NCBI GenBank assembly: GCA_019448385.1
Contig: JAGTXO010000004.1
Span: 1 to 64,000, forward strand
DNA from: Diacronema lutheri
Taxonomy: Eukaryota; Haptophyta; Pavlovophyceae; Pavlovales; Pavlovaceae
Reading direction: 5' to 3'
DNA: 64,000 bases
A program made the position numbers and the translations under genes. The notes beneath the pieces were generated by a model, which saw nothing but the letters and a program-made list of their open reading frames with translations, ran no database searches and was not told where the DNA came from. Positions 31,841 to 41,315 of the stretch are shown here, in pieces (the stretch's first letter is position 1; each line of letters opens with the position of its first letter).

Positions 31841-32502
31841 GTTGGCGTGGCGCCCAGAGGCGCCGGGCCGGACGGTGGCGGCGTGCCGCGCGGTGGCGTG
31901 GCGGGCTGCGCCGTGCTGGCTACGGGCGGCGGTGCACCCGACGGCGACGACTGGCTGCTGGGCGGCGTCCGGCGTCCGTCGCCTCGCGACCTCGACGTGC
32001 GCCTTCTGGCGTGGGGTGGATAGGCGCGGCGGGGGTTGGCACGCCCCCGCCGCGTCCTTGCCGTCCCCGCCGTCCCCGCTGCCGGCGTGCACAGGGTCGA
32101 CGCTCTGACTTCGGCCCGACGTTGCGCGCTCTCTTTCGCTCGCTCCGTTTGTCCAGCCTCCCGTGCGCGCCCCTCCTGCAGACCTGCCTGTAAGCGTCGT
32201 TAGTATATAGACTTCTCTCATTCAAAAGTCGAAGCTGAAATGGGATCCGGGCGCCATGCCTCGTGCAAGCAGCAAGGCTGTCACCAGGCGTGCGAACGGT
32301 CAGTCCATTGCGCCTGATTCGCCGTCGTCCCGACGAATGGCAGCCCTGGCGCGCGCCAGCGCGTACCCCGCACGGCGGCACGCGCGAACACGCCGCGCTG
32401 CGGCGCAGCGGGTACGCAGCGGGTGCCCGGGGCATCTCGGCGGTTCGAACAAGCCGCGCGCGGCGCCCTCGCGCGCGCCCGCGCAAAAGCCGTGCGGAGC
32501 GG

Positions 32503-33276
32503 TCAAAAGCAGCGCACGTGCTCGAGCAACCCGTCGGCGGGCCCGTTGACGACCGCGCGGACGCGCTTGGCGTGCACCTCGGCGGCGTGCCGGTCGCGCG
32601 CCTGCTGCAGATCGAGCAGCAGGCTGTCGTTGAGCGCCTCGAGACGCGCGATGAGCAGGTCGTTGCGCGCGACCCGCTCGCGCAGCGCGGCGAGCCGCTG
32701 CGCCTTGCGGCCGAGCAGGACCTCGAGGCGTGCGCGCGTGCGCAGCTCGTGGCGAAGCTCGTCGTAGACGGAGGCGCTTCCCAGCCAGCCCGCATTCGCC
32801 TCCGCGGGCTCCGAGCCGGCCTCCGAGCGCGCGCAGAGCAGGTCGGTGTCGTCGTCGCTCGCGCTGCGCACATCCGATCCGAGCTCCACGCGCCGCGCGA
32901 ACGCCTCGTCGTGCGCATCTGAGCCCTTGCGCTTCTCGCCGGCCGATGCGAGGCGCACGGCTGCCACCGGCGGCGGCGGAGGCACGCGCACGGAGAGCTG
33001 CTCCTGCACGCGCACGAGCCCGCGCCGTTGCGACGTGCGCGTGCACAGCTCGGCGCACAGCGCGTCGATCTCGGCGTCCGCGCTGGCCTGCTCGTCGTGT
33101 AGCCGCATGTTGTGCGCACGCGCCTGAGCCACGTGCAGGTGCGCCAGCTCGTCGCTCAGCTGCTCGACGTGCCGCTCGTCCGCGAGAGGCGCCAGGGCCA
33201 ACGCGGCGCTGGCCATCAGGACCAGTCGGAGGGTGATGAGCCTCCGCGGGTTTTTTCCTTTGGGACCCGGGCGCAT
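32503..33276 (-). CDS. Secreted or membrane-lumen coiled-coil protein
   Basis: 257 residues. The N-terminus has basic residues, then LVLMASAALALA, which reads as a signal peptide when translation starts at 33276. The next ATG (33216) would remove its basic part. Two helical, heptad-like regions follow (residues 30-85 and 175-240; for example ELRHELRTRARLEVLLGRKA and NDSLLLDLQQARDRHAAEVH), separated by an acidic, serine-rich linker (SASDDDTDLL). No conserved domain is recognised. A 49-bp LINE tail lies directly before the start codon, and its target duplication overlaps the ATG. The gene is divergent from the gene at 33616. Confidence 0.55.
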   Translation of the reverse strand: MRPGPKGKNPRRLITLRLVLMASAALALAPLADERHVEQLSDELAHLHVAQARAHNMRLHDEQASADAEIDALCAELCTRTSQRRGLVRVQEQLSVRVPPPPPVAAVRLASAGEKRKGSDAHDEAFARRVELGSDVRSASDDDTDLLCARSEAGSEPAEANAGWLGSASVYDELRHELRTRARLEVLLGRKAQRLAALRERVARNDLLIARLEALNDSLLLDLQQARDRHAAEVHAKRVRAVVNGPADGLLEHVRCF

Positions 33277-33287
33277 TTTGAGTGAGT

Positions 33288-33336
33288 CCCCCGCAGCTGG
33301 TGCTGACCCCGCTGTCCTGACGTAAGCGCCGTTAGT
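33288..33336 (+). mobile_element. 49-bp LINE tail insertion with 13-bp target duplication
   Basis: The 49 bases from CCCCCGCAGCTGGTGCTGAC to GCGCCGTTAGT match the last 49 bases of the long LINE (18940-18988) with one difference. Flanked by ATTTTGAGTGAGT at 33275-33287 and 33337-33349, an exact 13-bp duplication. Confidence 0.88.
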
Positions 33337-33615
33337 ATTTTGAGTGAGTTCATGACAGTTTCATCGGTTGGATGTGGATGGAAGGGAGGACGCCTCGGAG
33401 GTGCGGGCGGCCGCAAGGCAAGGCGCCAGCCCGCCGCGCAGAGGGTTGCGCGAGCTGGGCTGTGGCGTGCCACCCACGCGGAAGAACCGACGCGGCGCGG
33501 CGCATTCCCCTTGCCCCCTCCCGAGCGCGCAGAGTCAGTGGCTGCGACGCGGTCTCCGAGCGCGTCCGGGCGCGCCAGTTGCCGCGCCGCCGCCCGGACT
33601 CACGTCCGCCAACGC

Positions 33616-34503
33616 ATGGGGGGGGAGCCCGTGATGGCGGAGCACGGGCTGCTGCAGCGCGCCGAGTGCAACGAGAAGACGATTGCGGCGCAGCTGCGCA
33701 CGCAGGCTATTTTGCAGCTTGAGCTCGAGAACCTCATTGGCCAGCTCCGGCTGCAGAGCGCCTCGCCCGCACCGCGCGCCGACGCCGAGCCGTCCAAGCG
33801 CAAGCGATCGGCGCGCCGCGCGAGCGCGCCGGGGGACGGGGCGGGGGATGGGGCGGGCCGGCCGGCGGCGTCGAGCTCCGGCGCGGGATACGCCACGCCT
33901 ACCGACACGGATTCGTTCCGCTCGTTCCAGCCATTTGTCCACGGCCACGCCGACGGGCCGCTGCGCCCCCTCTCGCCGCCGCCGGCCGGCGCGCGTGCGC
34001 AGCGGCTCTGCTCGCCGGACGCGCGCGCCGACGGCGCGCCGGCTGACACTGCTGACCATGTCCACCGCGCGAGTGCCTTCGACGACCACCTCCACGAGGA
34101 GGCAATGGCCGACCAAGATCACGCGGCGGTCGTCGCGCGCGGCGGCGGCGAGCGCATCCTCTGCGACGACGACGACGTCGTGTACCGCTCGCTGCCCGCC
34201 GCGTTCGGCGCGCTCGGCCACGGTGCACCCGACGATGACGAGCTGCACGCGCTGAAGCCGCTCGAGCACCGCGGCGCTGGTGCGGGCGTGCACCTCGCGA
34301 GCGTCGCACCCGAGGATCACGGGCCGCTCGACGAGCACGAGCTCGACGCTGACGCCGGCGCGCCGCGGCGCGAGCTCGCATGGCTGCTCGCCGAGGCGGA
34401 GGCGCTCAAGGCCAAGCTCGACAGCACCACCGTGTTCTCCGCCGCCCGGCTCGCGGCCATGTGCCACATTGTGCGCGTGTGGGCTGAGCTCGTCGGAAGA
34501 TGA
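33616..34503 (+). CDS. Uncharacterised, probably nuclear protein
   Basis: 295 residues from ATG 33616 (a second in-frame ATG follows at 33634). A short helical N-terminus (ILQLELENLIGQLRLQ) is followed by a lysine/arginine cluster (SKRKRSARR) that fits a nuclear localisation signal. Then comes a long acidic, disordered region rich in D, A and G, and a helical C-terminus (AWLLAEAEALKAKLDSTT and HIVRVWAELVGR). The frame is open upstream, which is common at this GC content, so the start is chosen by the first ATG preceding the helical region. I do not recognise a family. Confidence 0.5.
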   Translation: MGGEPVMAEHGLLQRAECNEKTIAAQLRTQAILQLELENLIGQLRLQSASPAPRADAEPSKRKRSARRASAPGDGAGDGAGRPAASSSGAGYATPTDTDSFRSFQPFVHGHADGPLRPLSPPPAGARAQRLCSPDARADGAPADTADHVHRASAFDDHLHEEAMADQDHAAVVARGGGERILCDDDDVVYRSLPAAFGALGHGAPDDDELHALKPLEHRGAGAGVHLASVAPEDHGPLDEHELDADAGAPRRELAWLLAEAEALKAKLDSTTVFSAARLAAMCHIVRVWAELVGR

Positions 34504-34541
34504 TCGCACGACCGAGAACATGATCGCACGACCGAGAACGG
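34500..34541 (+). repeat. 20-bp direct repeat, two copies
   Basis: ATGATCGCACGACCGAGAAC occurs twice in tandem at the 3' end of the upstream gene; the first copy includes that gene's stop codon. Confidence 0.9.
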
Positions 34542-34984
34542 TCGACCGCCCGCCTACGCAAGCGCGCGCCGGGGCGCGCGCGTGCGGACCAACCGCCGGC
34601 AAAGCGATCAGTTCTTCAATATGTGGGTGTATAGGTACCGCGGCCCGGCCCGTTCCGGACCCAGCGGCGCGGCGCGGGTGCTTGGGCTGGCCGAGCCGCG
34701 CCGCCGTGTGGCTGCTGCCGGCCGACCGGGCGCTGCGCCACTCGCGGCTGCGGCGCTGGCCCAGCGGAGCCGCTCGGCCTTCGGCGCGGCTCGGCGCGTC
34801 GGCGAGCTCGAGCCGCTCACGCCGCCGCCCGGAACGCCGCGGCTGGCGCCAGGACGTGGCTCCGCGCGCGTCGCGGCCGCCGCGGCCGTCGCCTGCCGCG
34901 CCATCATCGCCATCATCTTTCGCGCCCATCTCGTCCACCCTGGCGGTGCAAAGAGCGCGCTGCCAGAGCCCCTGGAGGCGCGCT

Positions 34985-35500
34985 TGAAGCGCGCGGGCTC
35001 AAAGGTGATGCGCTCGGGCCTGCCGAGGTCGTCGGCGACCATGTCGAGCACGTCGTAAAAGATGTTGCGCGCCGCCGTCCGGTCGCGGTGGGAGCGCGTG
35101 CCGCACATGGGGCAGCGCGTCGACCGCCACGCGCCGCGGCCGCTCGGCGCCTCGCGCGCGTACGGGCGCAGCTTGGCGGCGCAGCGCTGCACCGGCCGTG
35201 GCTGGCCGGCGGCGGCCAATCCCACGGCCACCGCCGCCGCCGGCGCGCCGTCGGCGGCGGTGGTGGGCGACGCACTCGCAGCGAGCGCGCCGCACCTCAC
35301 CTCGTGCAGCTCCGACCGCATGTCTTGGAGCCCAGCGGCTCGGGCACGAGCGTCTTCGCGACGCGGGCGCAGCGCGCAGAGCAAGCCGACGCCGAGCGCG
35401 GGCGGCTTGCCGCGCGCGTAGCCGCCACCGCGCGACCCGTGCAGCCAGTTGCCGCACATGACGAGCAGCTGGTCGGGCCGCAGCTCCCGCGCAGTCGCGT
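34985..35500 (-). pseudogene. Fanzor/TnpB-like RNA-guided nuclease, C-terminal remnant
   Basis: On the minus strand, CPMCGTRSHRDRTAARNIFY (35060-35115) matches the zinc ribbon plus D-x-N-A-A-x-N-I helix that closes TnpB and Fanzor nucleases, with DRT in place of the usual DxN. Upstream in order lie SKTCGR with the preceding VPEPLG (35312-35365), recalling the RuvC-II E and TSK-C-x2-C element, and LLVMCGNWLHG...GKPP (35420-35478), recalling the G-D-W...G-x-P motif of Fanzors with D replaced by N. These motifs lie in at least two frames, so the gene is broken. The N-terminal RuvC-I part is not recognisable; a 23-bp tandem repeat lies upstream. Confidence rests on motif order, not alignment. Confidence 0.5.
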
Positions 35501-35571
35501 GCGCGCGCACAAACCGCCTCGCCGCGTGCGCGCACTCGCGTTGGTCCCCGTCGGCGCGCCGACCGCGCGCG

Positions 35572-35829
35572 CACATTGGCGCGGCCGACTTGCGCACATT
35601 GGCGCGGCCGACTTGCGCACATTGGCGCGGGCGACTTGCGCACATTGGCGCGGGCGACTTGCGCACATTGGCGCGGGCGACTTGCGCACATTGGCGCGGC
35701 CGACTTGCGCACATTGGCGCGGCCGACTTGCGCACATTGGCGCGGGCGACTTGCGCACATTGGCGCGGGCGACTTGCGCACATTGGCGCGGGCGACTTGC
35801 GCACATTGGCGCGGGCGACTTGCGCACGT
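35572..35829. repeat. 23-bp tandem repeat, 11 copies
   Basis: Unit ACTTGCGCACATTGGCGCGG plus 3 bases, with two variants (GCGGCCG and GCGGGCG) in blocks. No spacers are present. The period is not a multiple of three, so every frame cycles through the same peptide. Confidence 0.95.
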
Positions 35830-36539
35830 GCCGCGCGGTGCTGCGCATGTGCGCGCGCGTGAAGCTGAGCTGCTCGTTGGCCTCGAGCACGGTGTGCCCG
35901 CGGTGCGCCGCGCCGAGCGCCGCCTCGAGCGCGGCCGCCATCGCCTGCACGCTCGTCGCGCGCGCAGCGGCATCGGGCGGTTGGTGCACAGCGCGACGGT
36001 CCGTCTCGCGCTCAGGCGCGTGCCGCGCGCGCGCCGCGCGCTCACGCTGCCTGAAGGTGACCGTCTTGTCCGTAGAACGCGTCGCGCAGGAGCCCGGCTG
36101 GCCGCTGCGGGTAGCCCCCCCCCACAGGCGCGGCCGTGTCAGCCGCACCGACCCGAGTGCGGCGCGTGCGCAGCCACGGCCACGCCGCTGGCCGCCAGCG
36201 CGCTGGCGGGCGGGGCGTGCGCGCACCGTGCGGTCGGCTGGGCGCGCGCGCGCGCGCGCCGCACGCGAGCGCGGCGGCCGCGGCAGCCGTGGGCGGCGAT
36301 GCGGCGGTGGCCGCGCCGCCTACCGCCGGCGTCGTGCGCGCCGGCTCTTGCGCGTCCGCCGGCGCGCGCTCGAGCGCAGCGCGCACGACGCTCGGCGCGC
36401 TCGAGCTCGGCGCGCAGCACACGGTGATGCCGACCCAACGGCGCCTCTTGGGCGGGGCCTGCGCGGATGGTCGCTGGGGTCGCCTCGATGCGATCGTGGC
36501 GTCAAAGGAGGCCGGTCGTCGTGCACGTGATCGACGCTA

Positions 36540-37110
36540 GCCCGTGTCGCGCGTCTGTCAGCCCAGCGCGGAATGCGCAAACGTCAGCTTCGCGACGTTC
36601 CCGGCCGGCGCGCCCGGCAGACGAGCACGCGCTCCAGAGCGTAGGCCGCGCGCGCGGCGCGTACCGACTTATGCGCGCGCGGCGATTGGCGCGGTGGATG
36701 GTGGCGGCCGGCGCGCGCGATGCGCGCACCTGTCGCCCACGTCCGACCGCACATCGGCAACGCGCGCCGGCGGTGCGGCCGGCGGACACCGCTGGCTTGC
36801 CGGGCAAGGAAGCGGCGTTCGGCCACAATTGTGCCGGGAAGCCGTTGTGCAGTCTTGCTCGCAGCTGGCTGCGTGCGACCTCCAAGATCATTACTCGTAT
36901 AGGATCATTTCTTTAGTAAGGATCTCGGTTATGTTTTCTCCAAAAACACATGCCACTCACAGTTGAGGAAGAGGATGCGCCACGCCAGTTGTGACCAGAC
37001 CATGTGGCCAGCGCATCGCTGGCCGCATTTCTAAAAGAGCCCGCGCATCACGCCATTCCAGTGGTGCTGCCGGCGCCGGCGCCGACTGAAGCTGTTAACC
37101 GAAAACACCC
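36540..37110. other. No gene recognised
   Basis: The sequence has no supported ORF. From about 36880 to 36970 it is clearly richer in A/T than its surroundings, which here marks either intergenic DNA or a promoter. No repeat match was seen. Confidence 0.5.
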
Positions 37111-37126
37111 ACCCGGCGGATCCTTG

Positions 37127-37570
37127 AATTGCGCTCAAGTGCGCGCCCTCGCGTGCCGTCGCACGTGCGGCTCTCGAGCAGCACATGCGCGTGCAGCTCG
37201 CCGCGTGCGTTGTGTGTGGGCATGCGCCGCTCCTGCTCGCGCGTACACAGATGGCGCGCGGGCTGGCGCTGCCGCAGCGCCGCCCACGGCGCCCAGGCCG
37301 ACGTGGACGCCTGCGGCCGTGTGGACGGCGTGTGCTGCCGGCGCGGCGACGGCGGCCAACGGCGGCCGGCGCGGGCTGGCTAGGCGTGTGCGTGTCCGCC
37401 CGTGCCGCGCCCTGCCGCGTCCTTGCCGCTCTGGCCGTCTCTGGCTGCCGGCATGCACAGGGTCGTCGCGCTGACTTCGGCCCCCCACCGCTGCGTGCAC
37501 TCTCCCCTTTCGCCCGCTCCGCTCGTCACCCCTCGTCACGCCTCGGCCCCTTGCACGCCCCCCGCTGCTG
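37127..37570 (+). mobile_element. 5'-truncated LINE copy
   Basis: Encodes the last part of the LINE protein: QLAACVVCGHAPLLLARTQM aligns with QLAACVVRGHAQLLLARARM of the long LINE, and DACGRVDGVCCRRGDGG to a stop at 37383 aligns with DACGGLDGVYRLHAGGG. These two blocks are in different frames. The 3' UTR continues into the other tail type (GCACAGGGTCGTCGCGCTGA, as at 32088). Truncated 5' ends are typical of LINEs. I could not find a target duplication. Confidence 0.65.
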
Positions 37571-37616
37571 AAAAGTCGTGCAGCCCTGCCTGCCCTCGTG
37601 TAGCACCTGGGCCGAC

Positions 37617-37636
37617 GGGGGGGGGGGGGGGGGGGT

Positions 37637-37668
<32 letters not shown>

Positions 37669-37714
37669 AGGGGAAGGGGGGGGGGGGGGGGGGGGAAGGG
37701 GAAGGGGGGGGGAA
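37617..37714 (+). repeat. Poly-G/purine tract, about 98 bases
   Basis: G runs of 15-32 bases interrupted by a T and several AA pairs (GGGGAAGGGG). Strong G-quadruplex potential; the assembled length is uncertain. Confidence 0.9.
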
Positions 37715-37897
37715 GGGGGATTCCCGTGCCACAGCGGGCATACTGTAGCGCTCCCACGGCCCCTGATGATGTGTCAACAACAACAACAAAAACACAACGC
37801 CACCGCGATACAAAACGTACTACATTTCCTCCGCCCCGGCCGGAGAAGCGCGCGCCTTGCCACGCACTGCTGCGGCGCCAGCAAACGGCGCGCGCGC

Positions 37898-39619
37898 TCA
37901 GCGAGAGAACTTGTGCAGCACCGCGCCGGTCGCAAGCGCCATCGTCGCACAGCCGCTGGCGAGCAGCGCCCACAGCGCCGGCCGGCTGCGCTCGCCCGCG
38001 CGCCTCCACAGCCGCTGCTCGGCCGTCTCGTGCGCGCCCTCGGCGCTGCGCACCAGCCCGCCGCTCAGACCAAGGCCGATGAGCGCGGGGACGGCATAAG
38101 TGAGCGCCGTGCCGAGGAACGCGCCGCGCAGCGCGACGACGAACAGCAGGTTGGACGCGGCGCACAGGGCGAGGCCGGTCGTGAGCGCGAACACGCACAA
38201 GGTTAGCCGTGTGTCCGCGCGCCGGCTCGCGCCAAGCGCGTGCGCGGTGGCGGCGAGCGGCGCACCCCGCCGCACGCAGCGCTCGCGAGCATCGCCGCCG
38301 AGCAGTGAGGCCAAGAGCTCGCCGAGCTGGCCGGTGGCGAGTGTCGTCTTGAGGGCCAGCATCGTGAGCATGTACGAGCAGAAGACGCCGAGCGCGGTGA
38401 GCAGCTGCGCGGCGCGAGCAAAGCCGTCGGCGGGCGAGAAGGACGAGAGTGCAAAGCTGGCGACCGAGTCGCCGAAGAGCGCGCGCGACGCAACGACGAT
38501 CGTGCAGTAGACGGCGGTGCCGGCCGCAAACGCCGCGCCGGCCGCGTACCCAAACCGGCGCGCGCTCGGCCGCTCGAGCTGCGCGTAGTAGCTCGGGATG
38601 TCGAGGTGGCACATGAACGCCGTGCTGCTTGCCGCGACGAGCGACATGGCGGCGCCCGCGTCCGCCATGCCGGCCTCGACCGCGAGGCGCGCGCTCGACG
38701 CGCCGAGCGCGCCGCCGCCGAGCGCGCCGCCGCCGAGCGCGCCGGCCGGCGCGGTAGTGGCGGCGGCGGCGGCGGCGGCGAACGCCGCGGCCGAGCCGTC
38801 GTGGAAGACGCCGCCGTGCGCGTACGAGCCGTCGAGCGCGCGGAGGACGAGCAGCGCGGCGGAGAAGGCCTTCGCGAGCACGCCCACGACCGACGCTGGC
38901 GTGAGTGCAGGCAGGTCGCGGAAGCGGAGGAGTCCGACGAGGAGCAGCGGCGCGGAGAGCAGCACGGCGCACCGGTTGGCGCCGGCGAGGAGCCACGCGG
39001 CGCGCGCGCCGCACGCGGCGAAGAGCTCGCGCGTCGCGGGCGCGAGCAGCTCGCCGAGCGACACCTGGTATTGCACGAGCGTGCCGACAGAGTACACAGC
39101 CACAACGAGCTGCAGCAGCGATGGCAGCGCGCGGACGGGCGGGCCCGAGAGACGCCAGAGCTCGTCGAAGGTGCGCGCGCCCGTCCGTGCGATGAGCTGG
39201 CCCAGGAGCACAAACGTTCCCGCGCTGGCGACGCCGAGCGCGCAGATGACGCACAGCGCGAGCGGCACCGGCACGCCGACCGCGCTCGCCGGCAAGCAAA
39301 ACGCGCCCGTGCCAATCATCAGGTTGAAGACCGTCGCAGAGACCGCCGCGAGGCGCATCCTGTCGCCGCCAGGCGCGGCGCGCGCGGCGGGCCCGGGCGT
39401 CGGCGCCGGCCTGCCAAGCTGCATGTTCGCCTCAACGCCCACCGCACGCCCGAGCTCAACCATCGCCGCGCGCGCCGCCGTCGCACGCATGCTGAGCCGA
39501 ACTGGCCGTGCGCCGCCGCCCCGGGCGAGGTCGTTCGCGCCAAACATGAATCTGTCCTGGTGCGCGCGCGCAGCGGGCGCCATGCCGAGCGCGAGCGCGA
39601 GCGCCAGCTCGGCCCTCAT
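37898..39619 (-). CDS. Amino-acid/auxin permease family (AAAP, SLC38-like) transporter
   Basis: Intronless frame of 573 residues. After a long N-terminal extension, TM1 has the family signature FNLMIGTGAFCLPASA (about residue 97), and roughly eleven hydrophobic segments follow, including LALCVICALGVASAGTFVLL and LLFVVALRGAFLGTAL. An alanine-rich loop (about residue 270) is inserted between TM segments. AAAP proteins are secondary, usually proton- or sodium-coupled, amino-acid transporters. The first 19 residues (MRAELALALALGMAPAARA) look like a signal peptide and the next 65 are basic and low in acid, as in bipartite plastid presequences of algae with secondary plastids. A plastid-envelope location is therefore possible. 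Divergent from the gene at 40278. Confidence 0.8.
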   Translation of the reverse strand: MRAELALALALGMAPAARAHQDRFMFGANDLARGGGARPVRLSMRATAARAAMVELGRAVGVEANMQLGRPAPTPGPAARAAPGGDRMRLAAVSATVFNLMIGTGAFCLPASAVGVPVPLALCVICALGVASAGTFVLLGQLIARTGARTFDELWRLSGPPVRALPSLLQLVVAVYSVGTLVQYQVSLGELLAPATRELFAACGARAAWLLAGANRCAVLLSAPLLLVGLLRFRDLPALTPASVVGVLAKAFSAALLVLRALDGSYAHGGVFHDGSAAAFAAAAAAATTAPAGALGGGALGGGALGASSARLAVEAGMADAGAAMSLVAASSTAFMCHLDIPSYYAQLERPSARRFGYAAGAAFAAGTAVYCTIVVASRALFGDSVASFALSSFSPADGFARAAQLLTALGVFCSYMLTMLALKTTLATGQLGELLASLLGGDARERCVRRGAPLAATAHALGASRRADTRLTLCVFALTTGLALCAASNLLFVVALRGAFLGTALTYAVPALIGLGLSGGLVRSAEGAHETAEQRLWRRAGERSRPALWALLASGCATMALATGAVLHKFSR

Positions 39620-40277
39620 GCTGGACGGCGGCTCTGGAATCGATTCCGATTCCAGGAAGGGAATGTTTTGTTGTGATCAGAGGAAAGCGCATGAGAAAAT
39701 GGGGACGATGGTCGCCACAGGTGCGCGCGGTTGAGCCCGCCCACGCGGTCAAGGCCACCGCCAGACGGACCGATGCCACGTGCAAGTGTGAACGGCCTCG
39801 TGGCCTTCCGTGGCTGCTCCGTACTGCCCATGCGTGGTACATCACGCGACAATGGTCTGACCTCAAAGGGGGGGAGAGGGAAGTCCCGTGTGACGTGTAC
39901 GAGTCTGTCGAGTCATGATCTCCAGGATTGCGATGTGCCGGGCGCGCGCCACATTGCAGGCCAGCATGCCGGCACAATGCTGTTCACACACCGCGCTCAA
40001 CTTTGCTATTTACTGCCGGCTACCGGCCGCACCGCGAGCGCTACAGTTGAGGCGCGCGTCGCGCGCATCGCACGCGACGCGCTGTGGAGCGTTGGGGCGC
40101 GTGTGGAGCGTTGTTGATCGGCTCGCCGATTGCCGCCGGCCGCCCCGCTGAGGCTGGGCCCAGCAGAACCACCGCGCCGATCGTGCGGTTGTGTCGGCGC
40201 GCCCCAACCTTGTCCGGGCTCGTGTTTCGCACGGCGTTTTCGCGCCCTGCCCTTGCGCGTGGCTGCCCGCACAAGCA
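39620..40277. promoter_or_regulatory. Shared upstream region of two divergent genes
   Basis: 658 bases without a supported gene, less GC-rich than its flanks between 39640 and 40010. It contains a perfect GGAATCGATTCC palindrome about 20 bases from the permease start. No TATA box is obvious. It must hold the promoters of both the permease and the OPR-like gene. Confidence 0.5.
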
Positions 40278-41279
40278 ATGTGGCTGCGCTCGCTCGCCGC
40301 CGGCCGCGCCCCGCTGGGCGCGCGCGCGGCGGCACGCGCTGGCGCGGCGCGGCGCGGCGTGGCGGGGCGCGCCGCGCCGCAGCCCGCGCCTGGCATGCCG
40401 ACGCTGCGGACGGCGCAGAGCCGCGCGGCCGCGGCGTTGCTGCCGCTGACGCGCACGGACGCGTTCACGATCAACTGCGAGCTGACGGGCGCCGAGTCGG
40501 CCGAGCACGTGCTCGGCGTGGTGCGCGACCACGCGCACGCGTTCAACGTGGTGAACATCAGCACGGCCTTCTCGCAGCTCCACGAGACGACGCGCGAGTT
40601 GCCGCCCGCTGAGCGCCGGCGCGTGCTCGGCGCGCACGACACGCAGCTGCGGCTGCTGCTCCGCACCGTCACGCGCGCGGCCGACCGGCTCGACGCGCGC
40701 GGGCTGGCGAACGTGGCATACGCGTGCGCGCGGCTCGATCATCCGTCGGCCACCGCGGTGATGCTCGACGTGCTCGCGCCGCTCTGCGCCGCGCGCGCGC
40801 GCGAGTTCAACGGGCAGGACCTGAGCAACAGCGCGTGGGCGTACGCGCACGTTTGCGCGCTCCGCCGGCAGCGCGCGTCGGCGGAGGCGAGCGCGGACGG
40901 CGGCGCGGCGGGCGCGGCGGAGGGCGTGCACACGCCAGCGCGCGCGCTGCTCGCCCGCCTCGCCGACGTGATCGCCGAGCGCGTTGACAGCCTGTCTGCA
41001 CAGGGCCTCGCGAACGCGGCGTGGGCGTTCGCCGCCGCGCGCGTGCCCGCGCCCGCCGCGCTGCGCGCCATCGAGCGGGCGGCGCTGCACGACCTCGAGG
41101 CGTTCACGCCGGTGGGTCTCACGATGCTGATCTGGTCCTTTGCAGCTGCTGGCGTGCGCGCGCCCGATCTCTTCCTCGCCTCCTCCGCCGTGCTCGTCGA
41201 GCAGCTGCGTGCGTCGGAGCTGACACCCCTCGCACTCGCCACCGCCACGTGCGCGCTCGCGCGCGCGGCGGAGGAGGAG

Positions 41280-41315
<36 letters not shown>

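Larger units (their letters stand above)
30359..32204 (+). mobile_element. LINE-tailed retroelement with 7-bp target duplication
   Basis: The 3' end carries the family tail (CTCTGACTTCGGCCC, TTTCGCTCGCTCCG, CTGTAAGCGTCGTTAGT to 32204). ATATAGA occurs immediately before the proposed 5' end (30352-30358) and immediately after the 3' end (32205-32211). Inside are an ORF (30378-31058), a poly-G tract and an internal tandem duplication (31075-31840). No RT domain is visible, so it probably moved with LINE machinery. Confidence 0.55.

Noticed and set aside
32256-32549. 97-codon plus-strand ORF overlapping the end of the coiled-coil gene
   Set aside because: Arginine/alanine-rich, with no features; it overlaps a better-supported minus-strand gene.
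35572-35829. CRISPR-like array
   Set aside because: Repeats are directly adjacent without spacers, and the genome is eukaryotic.
35062-36530. Long plus- and minus-strand ORFs through the 23-bp repeat
   Set aside because: The repeat has no stop in any frame, so it joins unrelated flanks into false ORFs.
39640-40020. tRNA or small RNA gene in the less GC-rich divergent promoter
   Set aside because: No cloverleaf, A/B box pair or conserved RNA motif could be found by eye.
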